Shown here piece after piece: positions 1 to 8,959 of a stretch of 64,000 nucleotides of DNA. Made by a program: the position numbers and the translations under genes. The stretch is taken from the NCBI GenBank assembly GCA_964353185.1, contig CAYGUV010000002.1, positions 62,001 to 126,000 on the forward strand, in the 5' to 3' direction. The notes beneath the pieces were generated by a model. The model did not search any database, had not been told where the DNA came from, and worked only from the letters and a program-made list of their open reading frames with translations. Source of the DNA: GCA-2708415 sp964353185. Its GTDB lineage: Bacteria > Pseudomonadota > Alphaproteobacteria > Micavibrionales > Micavibrionaceae. Position 1 is the stretch's first letter. Each line of letters starts with the position of its first letter.

Positions 1-2320
1 AGGTTTGATTGATAAGTTGGCCAACATGGGTTGACCCTGTAAAGGCAACACCAGAAAGATTCTTCATCTCAATTAACGCGGCACCAACCTTTGAATCACC
101 AAGGACTAAACCTAGGGTTTGCGGCGGTACGCCTGCTTTGTGCATTAATTTAATAATCTTATAGGCTGTTAAAGGCGTTTGTTCTGCAGGTTTTGCAATA
201 ACCGCATTACCCGCCATCATTGCGGCCACAATTTGCCCTGTAAAAATAGCAATTGGAAAATTCCAAGGTGAAATACAAATAAATACTCCACGACTTTTTA
301 ATAAATAAGTATTTGTTTCGCCTGTAGGCCCTGGCAACATACTTCCTGTTTCATTAAAATCCTTACGGCCCATCGTGGCGTAATAACGACAAAAATCGAT
401 GGCTTCCCGAACTTCATCATCGCAATCTTTTAAGGTGCGCCCCCCTTCTGTGTTTGCCAGATAGATAAGTTCCTCACGATTTTCGCCTAAAAGGTCTGCA
501 ATTTTTTCTAAAGTTTTAGCCCGTTGATCAGCCGCTGTTTCGGACCAAATTTGATGGCCGATTTGGGCCGAAGTGGCCGCATTATCAACGGTGTCATAAG
601 ACGCAAATAACGCCTGCCCAATTTGTGTAGAGGTTGATGGGTTATATATATTTACTTTGGTGCCATCTTTTTCAATGCGCCCGTTGATAATACTGGCTGC
701 TGTATAAAATTTTCCCTTATATTCGCCCAAGTCATCTTGTAGTTCTTGTAACGCGATAGGGTTATCAAAATTAATCCCTTGTGAATTAATGCGTGTTTTT
801 CCAAACAAATTTGCAGGTAACGGAATTTTAGGGTGCGCATATGCTTCCATGTTTTTCAACTGCATCACAGGGTCTTGAGCTATCTGCTCTGGCTCAAACG
901 CTTTATCATATATTTTATGAACAAAAGAAGAATTAGCGCCATTTTCTAACATGCGCCGAACAAGATATGGCAGTAAGTCATTAAAAGGTCCAACGGGTGC
1001 ATAGACACAAATATTTATTTTAAAGTTTTCGTTTTTCAGATGTGCGTAAAGCGCGTCGCCCATTCCATAAAGTTTTTGAAACTCAAAATCTTTATAATTT
1101 GTATTCTTGGTAATTTTTTTACTTGTATCAGCCATTTTTAAAATAGAAAAAACAGTGTGCGCATTATGTGTTCCAAACATTGGATACAAAACATCACGCC
1201 GTGCCAACATTTTTTGGGCGCAATATAGGTAAGAAACATCTGTTGTTTTTTTACGTGTAAACGTTGGATATTTTTCATGCCCCATTAACTGTGCATGTTT
1301 AATTTCACTATCCCAATACGCGCCTTTTACAAGGCGTATTTGTATTTTGCGATCATGTATTTCTGCTAATTCAATAATATGATCAATCAAATCAGGGGCG
1401 GCTTTATGATAAGCTTGAATCGCTAAACCTAACCCTGACCAGGACGATGGTAAGTCTTGACCAAGAAGGGTTTCAAGTATTTCTATTGTTAAATCAATAC
1501 GAGCCACTTCTTCCGCATCAATTGTGACCGTTAGATTATCTTTTGCCGCGATATTGCAAAGTATTTTTAATTTTTCAACGAGATACGGAACAACCTCTTC
1601 CTTATGAACCCATTCAAAACGTGGGTGAAGCGCGGTTAATTTAACAGATATGCCTGGAATATTTTCTTTACTTATATTTTGTTTTTTATCTGTCACTTTG
1701 CTTGCGATAGTTTCAAGCGCAGATTTATAATTTTCAAAATAACGATCCGCATCTTCAAACGTGCGCGCGCCCTCACCCAACATATCATAGGAAAAACGAA
1801 AGCCGCTTTCTTGCCAATTACTTGCTGATTTCATAGCGGATTGAATGTTTTCGCCAACGACAAATTGCTTACCTAAAATTTTCATTGCGCGCATCATTGC
1901 TTCGCGAATAACTGGTTCACCTAGTTTTGAAAACAAACTATTCATTGTTTTTGTTGAGGCAGATAACCCAAGACCCGCAACGCGTGTCATCCAGTCTTTT
2001 TCTTCACTACCGCGCAGCCAATTTGTTCCCGATATTTTATCACGAATAAGGGCATTGGCCGTTTTGTTATCAGGAACGCGTAATAACGCTTCGGCCAGAC
2101 TCATCAGGGCGAGGCCCTCATCAGTGTTTAATCCATATTGTTGAAAAAAAGATTCCAGACTGCCTGATTTACGGCGTGTTTTACGGATAGCCTGAATAGC
2201 ATCGACAGTATTTTCTTCAATAATTTTTGCTTCTGCTTCAGGCCACTCCAAATGATCCAGTATATTTTGTACTACTTTATCTTCGTCCCAATAGAGTTTT
2301 TCTAGCTTTTTATGTTCCAT
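1..2320 (-). CDS. putA: Bifunctional proline dehydrogenase / delta-1-pyrroline-5-carboxylate dehydrogenase PutA (3' end cut by window edge)
   Basis: Converts proline to glutamate in two steps: FAD-dependent proline dehydrogenase, then NAD-dependent oxidation of the glutamate semialdehyde. About 773 residues are visible from the ATG at 2318-2320; the gene runs off the left edge, so the catalytic cysteine of the second domain is not seen. The N-terminal helical domain carries LMSLAEALLRVPD. The FAD barrel has LGEGARTFEDADRYF and, near residues 329-337, RLVKGAYWD. The aldehyde dehydrogenase part begins around residue 500 and shows ISPWNFPIAIFTGQI near 683 and GNAVIAKPAEQTPL. Unlike the long enterobacterial PutA, there is no ribbon-helix-helix DNA-binding domain before the helical domain, so it should not repress its own gene. 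Divergent from xseA, about 100 bases away. Confidence 0.95.
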   Translation of the reverse strand, partial: MEHKKLEKLYWDEDKVVQNILDHLEWPEAEAKIIEENTVDAIQAIRKTRRKSGSLESFFQQYGLNTDEGLALMSLAEALLRVPDNKTANALIRDKISGTNWLRGSEEKDWMTRVAGLGLSASTKTMNSLFSKLGEPVIREAMMRAMKILGKQFVVGENIQSAMKSASNWQESGFRFSYDMLGEGARTFEDADRYFENYKSALETIASKVTDKKQNISKENIPGISVKLTALHPRFEWVHKEEVVPYLVEKLKILCNIAAKDNLTVTIDAEEVARIDLTIEILETLLGQDLPSSWSGLGLAIQAYHKAAPDLIDHIIELAEIHDRKIQIRLVKGAYWDSEIKHAQLMGHEKYPTFTRKKTTDVSYLYCAQKMLARRDVLYPMFGTHNAHTVFSILKMADTSKKITKNTNYKDFEFQKLYGMGDALYAHLKNENFKINICVYAPVGPFNDLLPYLVRRMLENGANSSFVHKIYDKAFEPEQIAQDPVMQLKNMEAYAHPKIPLPANLFGKTRINSQGINFDNPIALQELQDDLGEYKGKFYTAASIINGRIEKDGTKVNIYNPSTSTQIGQALFASYDTVDNAATSAQIGHQIWSETAADQRAKTLEKIADLLGENREELIYLANTEGGRTLKDCDDEVREAIDFCRYYATMGRKDFNETGSMLPGPTGETNTYLLKSRGVFICISPWNFPIAIFTGQIVAAMMAGNAVIAKPAEQTPLTAYKIIKLMHKAGVPPQTLGLVLGDSKVGAALIEMKNLSGVAFTGSTHVGQLINQT

Positions 2321-2422
2321 GTTTGGGATTTTAACAAAAAGGTCTAATGAAAGGCAGAGATAACAAAAAATTATACCGAATTTAGTATTTGAAGATGGAA
2401 ATCTTTGCGGTACGCTCTTTCC

Positions 2423-3823
2423 ATGAATGATTTATTTAGTGCCGCTGATGATAGCGAGAATAAAAAAGAAAAGACAAAGCCTCAAATAGGATCAAACATT
2501 CCTGAATTGAGCGTGTCGGACTTGGCCGGATCTTTAAAACGTACGTTAGAAGAAACATACGGACGCATACGCGTACGCGGCGAATTAGCAGGCTTAAAAT
2601 TAGCTGGATCTGGGCATCTATACGGTGATATCAAGGACGCTGATGCCAATATCAACATAATTTGTTGGAAAGGTACCATGTCTAAAATGGCGTTAAAACC
2701 TGAAGAAGGCATGGACGTGCTTATTACTGGTAAAGTTTCAAGCTACGCCAAAAGTTCACGCTACCAAATTATTATCGAAAAGATGGAATTGGCGGGCGAA
2801 GGCGCACTGCTAAAAATGCTGGAAGAGCGCAAAAAGAAATTAGCCGCTGAAGGGCTTTTTGACCCATCGATTAAAAAACAACTGCCTTTCTTACCGCAGC
2901 GAATTGGCGTTGTAACATCTCCAACGGGGGCCGTAATACAAGATATTTTGCACCGCTTAAAAGATAGATTCCCCCGTCATGTTTTGCTATGGCCTGTTAA
3001 AGTACAAGGCGAAGGTGCTGCTTCTCAAATCGCACAAGCGATTGGTGGATTTAATCAATTACCTGATAACCTTAAACCTGATTTACTTATTCTGGCGCGG
3101 GGCGGCGGCTCATTAGAAGATTTAATGTGCTTTAATGAAGAAAACGTCGTGCGTGCCGTTTTTCAATCTAACATTCCAATCATCACAGCCGTGGGGCATG
3201 AAACTGATACTACCTTGGTTGATTATGCCGCAGATCTTCGGGCCCCGACACCAACCGGCGCCGCCGAAATGGCTGTACCCGTACGTCTTAATTTAATCTC
3301 TCAAATCCAAGATAATTTTCAACGCTTATTACAGGCGTCAAAACGCATTATTGGAGATCGTCAAAACTCTCTAGAAACACAAAAAGCAAAGCTGGGTACG
3401 CCTAGCCATCTATTAGAAACCAAAGCCCAAACCCTTGATATTCTTAGTGAAAAGTTAGGTGGTAGTTTAAGGGCAAATATATCAGAGAAAAAATCTGTCT
3501 TGCAGAGCGTTGCTTCAAAAATTTACAACCCAACACAATCTGTAGATCAGAAATCACAAACATTAATATATTTGCATGATAGGCTTATCAAAATACTACC
3601 TCGTGCGCTTTTATCAAAACATGATCAGTTAAATGGTTTAAGCCGTATGCTTGAAAGCCTCTCTCATAAATCAGTATTAAAACGTGGATTTACCCTCATT
3701 AAAGATAAAAATGGGCAGTTAATAAGAAAATCATCTGATTTTTACGACAAACAGCTTGTAAGTGTAGAATTTGCAGAAAATGATAAGGCAAATATCACGA
3801 TTAATACCCAAAAAACATCATAA
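2423..3823 (+). CDS. xseA: Exodeoxyribonuclease VII large subunit
   Basis: Large subunit of exonuclease VII, which with XseB degrades single-stranded DNA to oligonucleotides. An N-terminal OB-fold with ELSVSDLAGSLKRTLEETYG and RVRGEL is followed by the Exonuc_VII_L domain, with GVVTSPTGAVIQDI near residue 170, ARGGGSLEDL near 224-233, and GHETDTTLVDYAADLRAPTP near 258, all hallmark segments. The C-terminal third is a coiled-coil-rich helical region ending in the usual VLKRGFTLI module. I chose the ATG at 2423 (466 residues). A TTG at 2405 would add six residues and has a GATGGA upstream, so it cannot be excluded. xseB is not adjacent. Confidence 0.95.
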   Translation: MNDLFSAADDSENKKEKTKPQIGSNIPELSVSDLAGSLKRTLEETYGRIRVRGELAGLKLAGSGHLYGDIKDADANINIICWKGTMSKMALKPEEGMDVLITGKVSSYAKSSRYQIIIEKMELAGEGALLKMLEERKKKLAAEGLFDPSIKKQLPFLPQRIGVVTSPTGAVIQDILHRLKDRFPRHVLLWPVKVQGEGAASQIAQAIGGFNQLPDNLKPDLLILARGGGSLEDLMCFNEENVVRAVFQSNIPIITAVGHETDTTLVDYAADLRAPTPTGAAEMAVPVRLNLISQIQDNFQRLLQASKRIIGDRQNSLETQKAKLGTPSHLLETKAQTLDILSEKLGGSLRANISEKKSVLQSVASKIYNPTQSVDQKSQTLIYLHDRLIKILPRALLSKHDQLNGLSRMLESLSHKSVLKRGFTLIKDKNGQLIRKSSDFYDKQLVSVEFAENDKANITINTQKTS

Positions 3824-3837
3824 ATGACCATTTTTAC

Positions 3838-3846
3838 TGGTATAAT
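3838..3846 (+). promoter_or_regulatory. Candidate extended -10 promoter for the 3876 gene
   Basis: A perfect TATAAT at 3841-3846 is preceded by TG one base upstream (3838-3839), an extended -10 element. There is no good -35 box at the usual distance. It lies in the short gap between xseA and the next gene and would give a leader of about 25 bases. Confidence 0.45.
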
Positions 3847-3875
3847 AATTAATTAAAGATTAATGTGAGGTTATT

Positions 3876-4376
3876 ATGCGTATATCCTTAAGAGAATTAT
3901 TAGATAAGCTTGGGGTTGGCTATATTTTAGCCGCCTATGACAGCTGTCCATGGTCTGCCTATGATGATGAAAAGGGTATTAGTTGCAATGCAGAAGTGCG
4001 TATGGATGCCGATGGCATTGAATTGGAAACAGAATTACTTTTTATGCGCGATGAACCGCAAGGTGATGAAAAACCAGTTGAGCGTATTTACTTTCTAAAA
4101 GCTATTCCTGCCAATGGTGGACAGTGGGATGTGAAAGAAGTTTTAATTAAAGGCGAAGGAAATACCAATGATACTTATGCCTTTGAAGAAAAATCGGTCG
4201 ATTTCTTTAATGCCTGCGTACAAGAACTCAAAATGGATAAAATACCTGATATTGATGCGCTTTTAGAAAAATACATGAAAAATAACGAGCGTTTCGGCAA
4301 AAAAGGTGGCAGCGGCGGAAACAAAGCCCCTAAAATAAAACCTGCAGCAGTTATGGGCATGAAATCAAAAATGTAA
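3876..4376 (+). CDS. Conserved-looking hypothetical protein, 166 aa
   Basis: I do not recognise this protein. It is soluble and acidic over most of its length (no signal peptide or membrane segment), with an N-terminal LRELLDKLGVGYILAAYDSC and a central region that looks like alternating strands (ISCNAEVRMDADGIELETEL). It ends in a lysine/glycine-rich basic tail (about residues 138-166) that looks disordered. A GAGG element lies 7 bases before the ATG and an extended -10 promoter sits upstream. Its stop codon (4374-4376) directly abuts the stop of the convergent TerD-domain gene (4377-4379), with no base between. The coding frame is convincing; the function is unknown. Confidence 0.75.
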   Translation: MRISLRELLDKLGVGYILAAYDSCPWSAYDDEKGISCNAEVRMDADGIELETELLFMRDEPQGDEKPVERIYFLKAIPANGGQWDVKEVLIKGEGNTNDTYAFEEKSVDFFNACVQELKMDKIPDIDALLEKYMKNNERFGKKGGSGGNKAPKIKPAAVMGMKSKM

Positions 4377-5063
4377 TTAGTACATATTCTCTGCAACGAC
4401 TATCCCATATTGATCTGCAATTTTTGCTAAACCACCTTTAATAGTTTCTCCAATTGCAACAAAGATCCATTCTGCGCCTACACGCTCTAGATGACCAATC
4501 ACCAATCCTTCATGATCGTTTAATTCCTCATCTAATTCATATCGAAATATTTCATGCCCTGTATTTTGGCTCATAATACGACAATAAACATTTTTCACCA
4601 TTGAGAAATTATGGTTTTTAAATTCTTCATCATATATAGACAAAACAACAACGATCTTAACAACCTCATAAGACAAAGATGATAAATCAATAGTGATAAC
4701 TTCGTCATCACCATCCCCTGCGCCTGTTCGGTTATCGCCTTTATGAAGTACTGAGGCGTCATCATTTTTTAAGTTGTTATAAAAAACAAAATCTTCGTCA
4801 ATGCGGGTTTTTTCATTTTTGTCGAGTAGGAACAAACTTGCATCCAGATCAAGAGGGTCTTGATCAAACGCTCGTAAATCCCAACCAACACCAATTGTAA
4901 TACTTTGTAAAGTTGGGTCTTTGAGAGTTAAATTAATTTCTTGCGCCCGCTTTATTTTATTGCGTGGCTCATCCGCATGTATGATATCAGGAATTTCTGC
5001 CAAAACATTTTTGGGTGTGTAATCAAGTGGATCACGATCTTCATCGTCAATATCATCAACCAT
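4377..5063 (-). CDS. TerD-domain protein (first of two flanking a CaCA antiporter)
   Basis: A 228-residue protein with a TerD/CABP domain from about residue 40 to the end. The family features are clear: ITIGVGWDLRA near residue 55, LDLDASLFLLDKN, FVFYNN, and the acidic calcium-binding segment GAGDGDDEVITIDL near residues 113-126. TerD-domain proteins of this type bind Ca2+ and occur in tellurite and other chemical-stress gene clusters; the biochemical role is not settled. An acidic N-terminal stretch of about 30 residues precedes the domain. It is the last gene of a three-gene minus-strand group (TerD-like, CaCA antiporter, TerD) with gaps of about 35-40 bases, which suggests co-transcription. 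No terC, terB or terZ is nearby, so tellurite resistance should not be assumed. Confidence 0.9.
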   Translation of the reverse strand: MVDDIDDEDRDPLDYTPKNVLAEIPDIIHADEPRNKIKRAQEINLTLKDPTLQSITIGVGWDLRAFDQDPLDLDASLFLLDKNEKTRIDEDFVFYNNLKNDDASVLHKGDNRTGAGDGDDEVITIDLSSLSYEVVKIVVVLSIYDEEFKNHNFSMVKNVYCRIMSQNTGHEIFRYELDEELNDHEGLVIGHLERVGAEWIFVAIGETIKGGLAKIADQYGIVVAENMY

Positions 5064-5097
5064 TATTATTTTCCTTTAAAATTATCATTTAATTCCA

Positions 5098-6099
5098 TCA
5101 GCCAGCGACAGCTAATATATCATCTTTAAAGTATAGCGCATAAATAAGGCCAATATAAAATACATACCCAAGAACGAATATTCCACCCGTAACTTTACCG
5201 ATAGATTTTTTGAATAATAAAATAGCCGCAAATAAAACCGCCACCCCTAACATAACCCAAACATCTAAAGTAATTACTTGCGATGCAATAGCATCACTGG
5301 GGATAGCTTTAACAGATGCTATAACACCTAATATCATCAAAATGTTAAAAACATTGGAGCCTAAAATGTTACCGATAACAATATCAGATTGGCGTTTTGC
5401 AGCAGCAATTATACAGGTAGAAAGCTCTGGCAACGATGTCCCTAAGGCAATAACACTTAAACCAATTACATCTTCAGGAACACCAATAATAGTAGCGCTT
5501 ACTTTCGCACCACGCACCAAAAATTCAGCACCACCAGAAATAGCAGCAAGGCCGAGTATAAGAAAAATTATACCATGAAAAATATTTTTATATTCAACCG
5601 ATTCTATTTTCTCAACTTCAATTTTTCCTTTTGATGCCATCACATATTGCCACGCAACGTATAAAAGCAAAAAGATTATCATCGCCCCTCCAGCCATTTG
5701 ACTAATGGATCCTTGGAGCATAAGAAAAACCATAAGTATACTTGTGACTAACATCATAGTAATGTCACGCAGTAGTGCCCGTGGAACAGCAACCAATGTT
5801 GCAAAAAATGCCGTAACACCAATGACTAATAAAATATTTGCAATGTTTGAGCCTATAACATTTCCAATTGCAATACCTGGTGAACCCGCCATGTGTGCAT
5901 TTAAAGAAACAAGTAATTCAGGTAAAGACGTTCCGAATGCAACAATAGTAAACCCAATAACCAAAGGCGATACACCCAAACGTTGCGCAATAAAAACGGC
6001 AGCCTCAATTGTCCAATCCCCTCCTTTGAAAAGAAGATACATCCCAAGGCCTAATGCCCCGATGGATAAGATCAAAAGTTCTGTTTCTGTGTAAATCAT
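5098..6099 (-). CDS. CaCA-family Na+/Ca2+ (or cation/H+) antiporter, YrbG type
   Basis: A 333-residue inner-membrane exchanger with the internal duplication typical of the Ca2+:cation antiporter family. The alpha-1 repeat has AFGTSLPELLVSL and GIAIGNVIGSNIANI (about residues 55-90). The alpha-2 repeat has ALGTSLPELSTCIIAA and IVIGNILGSNVFNI (about residues 215-255). In the family the two GTSxPE segments hold the ion-binding glutamates, and both are intact. About ten hydrophobic segments fill the rest. Placement between two Ca2+-binding-type TerD genes in the same orientation supports a role in calcium or other divalent-cation handling; the true ion cannot be read from sequence. Confidence 0.93.
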   Translation of the reverse strand: MIYTETELLILSIGALGLGMYLLFKGGDWTIEAAVFIAQRLGVSPLVIGFTIVAFGTSLPELLVSLNAHMAGSPGIAIGNVIGSNIANILLVIGVTAFFATLVAVPRALLRDITMMLVTSILMVFLMLQGSISQMAGGAMIIFLLLYVAWQYVMASKGKIEVEKIESVEYKNIFHGIIFLILGLAAISGGAEFLVRGAKVSATIIGVPEDVIGLSVIALGTSLPELSTCIIAAAKRQSDIVIGNILGSNVFNILMILGVIASVKAIPSDAIASQVITLDVWVMLGVAVLFAAILLFKKSIGKVTGGIFVLGYVFYIGLIYALYFKDDILAVAG

Positions 6100-6137
6100 A
6101 ATTTTTTATTACCTATTTATTACTTTGTTAAAGAAGA

Positions 6138-6908
6138 TTATCGCGTTTGTTTTTGACCTTCATCCCATTCCAAACCAAATCCAAATGCACGATCCATTTC
6201 AGCATGACCAGGAAAATATTCTAAATGATTGGTCATCTTAATACCGCTACGAATGTTTTCTATACTAGCCACAGCACATAATGCAAGCTCTTCACGTTTT
6301 GCATGTAAGCTAACAATCATAGGTTTTTCGTTAGGAACACGTACTTGAATTTGTGGCTTTACCGCTTGCCAATTGCTCGCACCACTATAAATATAAATAT
6401 AGATTACAATCTTTTTAATTTCATCCCAACGGGCCCCGTTGACCGTAATTAATTCGTCTTCACCTTTTGCATCTCCTGTACGCTCATCTCCAGATAGAAA
6501 GATAAAAGGTGCTTTGTCTAAATCACCATAATTATTGCCAAAAGCTTGTATTGCGCCTCGTTTACCATCTTTTAACTCATAAAGACAGCCAATGTCTAAA
6601 TCGACACCTTTTGTCTTTTTAAGCGTTTTTTTCTCTCCTAAAAGCTTATCTAAAAATCCACCTTTTTGTTTCTTTACTTCCATTTCAACATTGTCCCACG
6701 CCACACCAATTTCAAAATTAGGTAAGCCCCCTTTGGGTGGATTAACAATTGATGTATCGCCTGGCTCAGATAAAAAAGATCCTTGCTGATCTTCATCGTA
6801 AGGACTGATAAAACCAGAGGCCCCCAAAGATTTATTATGAGTAGAGAATGTCGCACGCGATTTCGTTGCATCGATAATTGAGCTTCTTGAAGATGGGTCA
6901 CTGGTCAT
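6138..6908 (-). CDS. TerD/TerA-like domain protein (second of the pair)
   Basis: A 256-residue protein with a TerD-like domain that is more divergent than its partner at 4377. Recognisable parts are FEIGVAWDN near residue 65, VDLDIGCLYEL near 102, and GDERTGDAKGEDELITVNG near 140-158, which corresponds to the calcium-binding loop. It also has an insert rich in lysine and glycine (about residues 80-98) between the first strands and a C-terminal extension (HLEYFPGHAEMDRAFGFG), which recalls TerA-type members. It begins the minus-strand group that continues with the CaCA antiporter and the first TerD protein. It is divergent from ettA. A general chemical or metal stress role is an inference from family membership. 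Confidence 0.82.
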   Translation of the reverse strand: MTSDPSSRSSIIDATKSRATFSTHNKSLGASGFISPYDEDQQGSFLSEPGDTSIVNPPKGGLPNFEIGVAWDNVEMEVKKQKGGFLDKLLGEKKTLKKTKGVDLDIGCLYELKDGKRGAIQAFGNNYGDLDKAPFIFLSGDERTGDAKGEDELITVNGARWDEIKKIVIYIYIYSGASNWQAVKPQIQVRVPNEKPMIVSLHAKREELALCAVASIENIRSGIKMTNHLEYFPGHAEMDRAFGFGLEWDEGQKQTR

Positions 6909-6960
6909 ACTAAATGTCGCTTTTTAAGGTATTATGTCATGTTAGGTTTATTTTATGCAT

Positions 6961-6989
6961 TTGAGCATTTAACTTTGCCCCACTATATG
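6961..6989 (+). promoter_or_regulatory. Candidate sigma-70-type promoter for ettA
   Basis: TTGAGC (6961-6966), 17 bases, then TATATG (6984-6989), in the gap between the divergent TerD-like gene and ettA. Both boxes match four of six consensus positions, and the spacing is ideal. The predicted leader is about 45 bases. Confidence 0.45.
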
Positions 6990-7042
6990 CTAAATCTGCG
7001 CAAGAACAAAAATTATAATGATTAAATAAGGATTTAAATACC

Positions 7043-8722
7043 ATGGCGTCATATCAATATTCATACGTTATGAAAGACCTAACCAAAAGTTGGCCGGGTG
7101 GAAAAACTGTATTGGAAAATATTACCTTAAGCTTTTTGCCTGGTGCAAAAATTGGGGTTTTGGGGCCAAATGGTGCGGGTAAATCGACATTAATGAAAAT
7201 TATTGCTGGTATTGATAAAGAATTTCAAGGAGAGGCATGGGCTGCGGAAGGTGTACGTATTGGGTATCTGGCACAAGAACCTGAATTAGACACAAATAAA
7301 ACCGTTTTTGAGAATATTATGGATGGTATGGGCGAAACGAAGGAAATGATTGACCGTTTTAACGCCATTGGAGGCGAAATGGGTGATCCTGATGCCGATA
7401 TGGACGCCCTTATGACTGAAATGGGTGATTTACAAGGTAAAATTGATGCTGTTGATGGTTGGAATTTAGAACGTACTATCGAAATGGCTATGGAAGCATT
7501 AAGGTGTCCCCCAAAAGATTCTGGCGTTGAGAATTTATCTGGCGGCGAAAGACGACGCGTAGCCTTATGCAGATTATTATTAGAAAAACCAGATATTCTT
7601 CTTCTTGACGAACCAACAAACCATTTGGATGCCGAAAGCGTCGCATGGCTACAAAGATATCTTGATGATTACACAGGTACAGTTATCATGGTTACTCACG
7701 ATCGCTACTTCCTCGATAATGTTACAGGTTGGATCCTTGAAATTGCACATGGTCGCGGTATTCCTTACGAAGGTAATTACTCAGCTTATCTCGAAGCCAA
7801 AGCAAAACGCATGGCTTTGGAAAGCAAGCAAGAAGACGCCCGTCAAAAAACTTTATCGCGCGAATTAGAATGGATTCGCCAAGGGGCAAAAGCGCGCCAA
7901 TCAAAGTCCAAAGCACGTATTGCCGCTTATGATCAAATGTTAGCCGAGTCAGAAAAGCTAGATCGTCGCAGCGCACAAATAGTTATTCCAACGCCGCCTC
8001 GCCTTGGTGATTTGGTCATAGAAGCGAAAAATATCTCAAAATCTTTTGGAGATCGTCTTCTTATTGATAACTTGTCTTTTAAATTACCTCCTGGCGGTAT
8101 TGTTGGTATTATTGGACCTAACGGTGCAGGTAAAACGACGTTATTTAAAATGATCACAGGATCAGAAACACCTGACTCTGGAGAATTCAATGTCGGGGAC
8201 ACCGTAAAACTAGGCTATGTGGACCAAAGTCGTGATTCACTTGATCCCAATCACAATGTTTGGGAGGCTATCTCCGAAGGCAATGACATTTTGAACCTTG
8301 GAAAGATTGAAATGCAATCTCGTGCCTATGTTTCAGCCTTTAATTTCAGAGGGCCTGATCAACAGAAAAAAGTTGGGAAACTATCTGGAGGGGAGCGTAA
8401 CCGAGTGCATTTGGCCAGAATGTTGAAAAAAGAAGCTAATGTTTTACTCCTTGATGAGCCAACAAACGACTTAGATACCGAAACATTAGCCGCATTAGAA
8501 GAAGCGATTGAAAACTTCCCTGGCTGTGCCGTTGTGATTTCTCACGATCGTTCATTTTTGGATCGTTTAGCAACCCATATCCTTGCTTATGAAGGAAATT
8601 CTGAAGTGGTCTGGTTTGAAGGCAATTATGAAGAATATGAAGCCGATCGCAAGCGTAGGCTGGGCCAAGATGCCAATGCGCCACAGCGGGTAAAGTATAA
8701 ACCATTAAAAAAAGCAGGTTAA
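7043..8722 (+). CDS. ettA: Energy-dependent translational throttle protein EttA (ABC-F ATPase)
   Basis: Cytosolic ABC-F ATPase that binds the ribosomal E site and gates the first translation steps according to the ATP/ADP ratio. It has two ABC cassettes without membrane segments. Cassette 1: GPNGAGKST near residue 41, LSGGERRRVALCR near 165 and LLLDEPTNHLD. Cassette 2: GPNGAGKTT near 358, LSGGERNRVHLAR near 446 and LLLDEPTNDLD. The charged linker between them (about residues 245-320) contains the P-site tRNA-interaction region. Length (559 aa) and the start ASYQYSYVMKDLTKSWPGGK match EttA rather than Uup or YheS. Confidence 0.96.
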   Translation: MASYQYSYVMKDLTKSWPGGKTVLENITLSFLPGAKIGVLGPNGAGKSTLMKIIAGIDKEFQGEAWAAEGVRIGYLAQEPELDTNKTVFENIMDGMGETKEMIDRFNAIGGEMGDPDADMDALMTEMGDLQGKIDAVDGWNLERTIEMAMEALRCPPKDSGVENLSGGERRRVALCRLLLEKPDILLLDEPTNHLDAESVAWLQRYLDDYTGTVIMVTHDRYFLDNVTGWILEIAHGRGIPYEGNYSAYLEAKAKRMALESKQEDARQKTLSRELEWIRQGAKARQSKSKARIAAYDQMLAESEKLDRRSAQIVIPTPPRLGDLVIEAKNISKSFGDRLLIDNLSFKLPPGGIVGIIGPNGAGKTTLFKMITGSETPDSGEFNVGDTVKLGYVDQSRDSLDPNHNVWEAISEGNDILNLGKIEMQSRAYVSAFNFRGPDQQKKVGKLSGGERNRVHLARMLKKEANVLLLDEPTNDLDTETLAALEEAIENFPGCAVVISHDRSFLDRLATHILAYEGNSEVVWFEGNYEEYEADRKRRLGQDANAPQRVKYKPLKKAG

Positions 8723-8741
8723 GAGCTACATATATTCATAA

Positions 8742-8766
8742 ACAGCTGAAAAAGCTTGTTTTCTCT
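8742..8766 (+). terminator. Weak intrinsic terminator candidate after ettA
   Basis: AACA-GCT pairs with AGCTTGTT across a GAAAA loop, with one bulged base, and is followed by TTCTCTT. The stem is weak and the T-tract is interrupted, so readthrough into the downstream region is likely. Confidence 0.3.
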
Positions 8767-8959
8767 TATCTTTTTAAGAAAATCGATTATACTATTAATC
8801 AATAATTTATCTTATGTCCTGTAAGGTAAAACTCTTTATGTCACAATTTTGCCTCAAATTGGCATTGTCTTTCTTTTATATGATAGAATTCATAATGGAG
8901 TAAGTCTGCCATTAAGCAAAAAGGCAAAAGAACCATTATTTATACAAGAATGTGTAGGG

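Noticed and set aside
1845..2144. Plus-strand open frame of 99 codons
   Set aside because: Lies entirely inside putA on the other strand; composition and lack of a start signal mark it as a shadow frame.
1..2320. PutA acting as its own transcriptional repressor
   Set aside because: The protein begins directly with the helical domain; the ribbon-helix-helix DNA-binding domain of long PutA proteins is missing.
5210..6094. Two plus-strand frames opposite the CaCA antiporter
   Set aside because: Antisense shadows of a membrane protein gene; no ribosome-binding site and no plausible protein.
4377..6908. Tellurite-resistance operon
   Set aside because: TerD domains alone do not show tellurite resistance. 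TerC, TerB and TerZ are absent, so only a TerD-family call is made.
8849..8959. N-terminal extension of DotA-like copy 1 from the TTG at 8849
   Set aside because: It would add 37 residues with no counterpart in copies 2 and 3 and has no good ribosome-binding site, so the ATG at 8960 is preferred.
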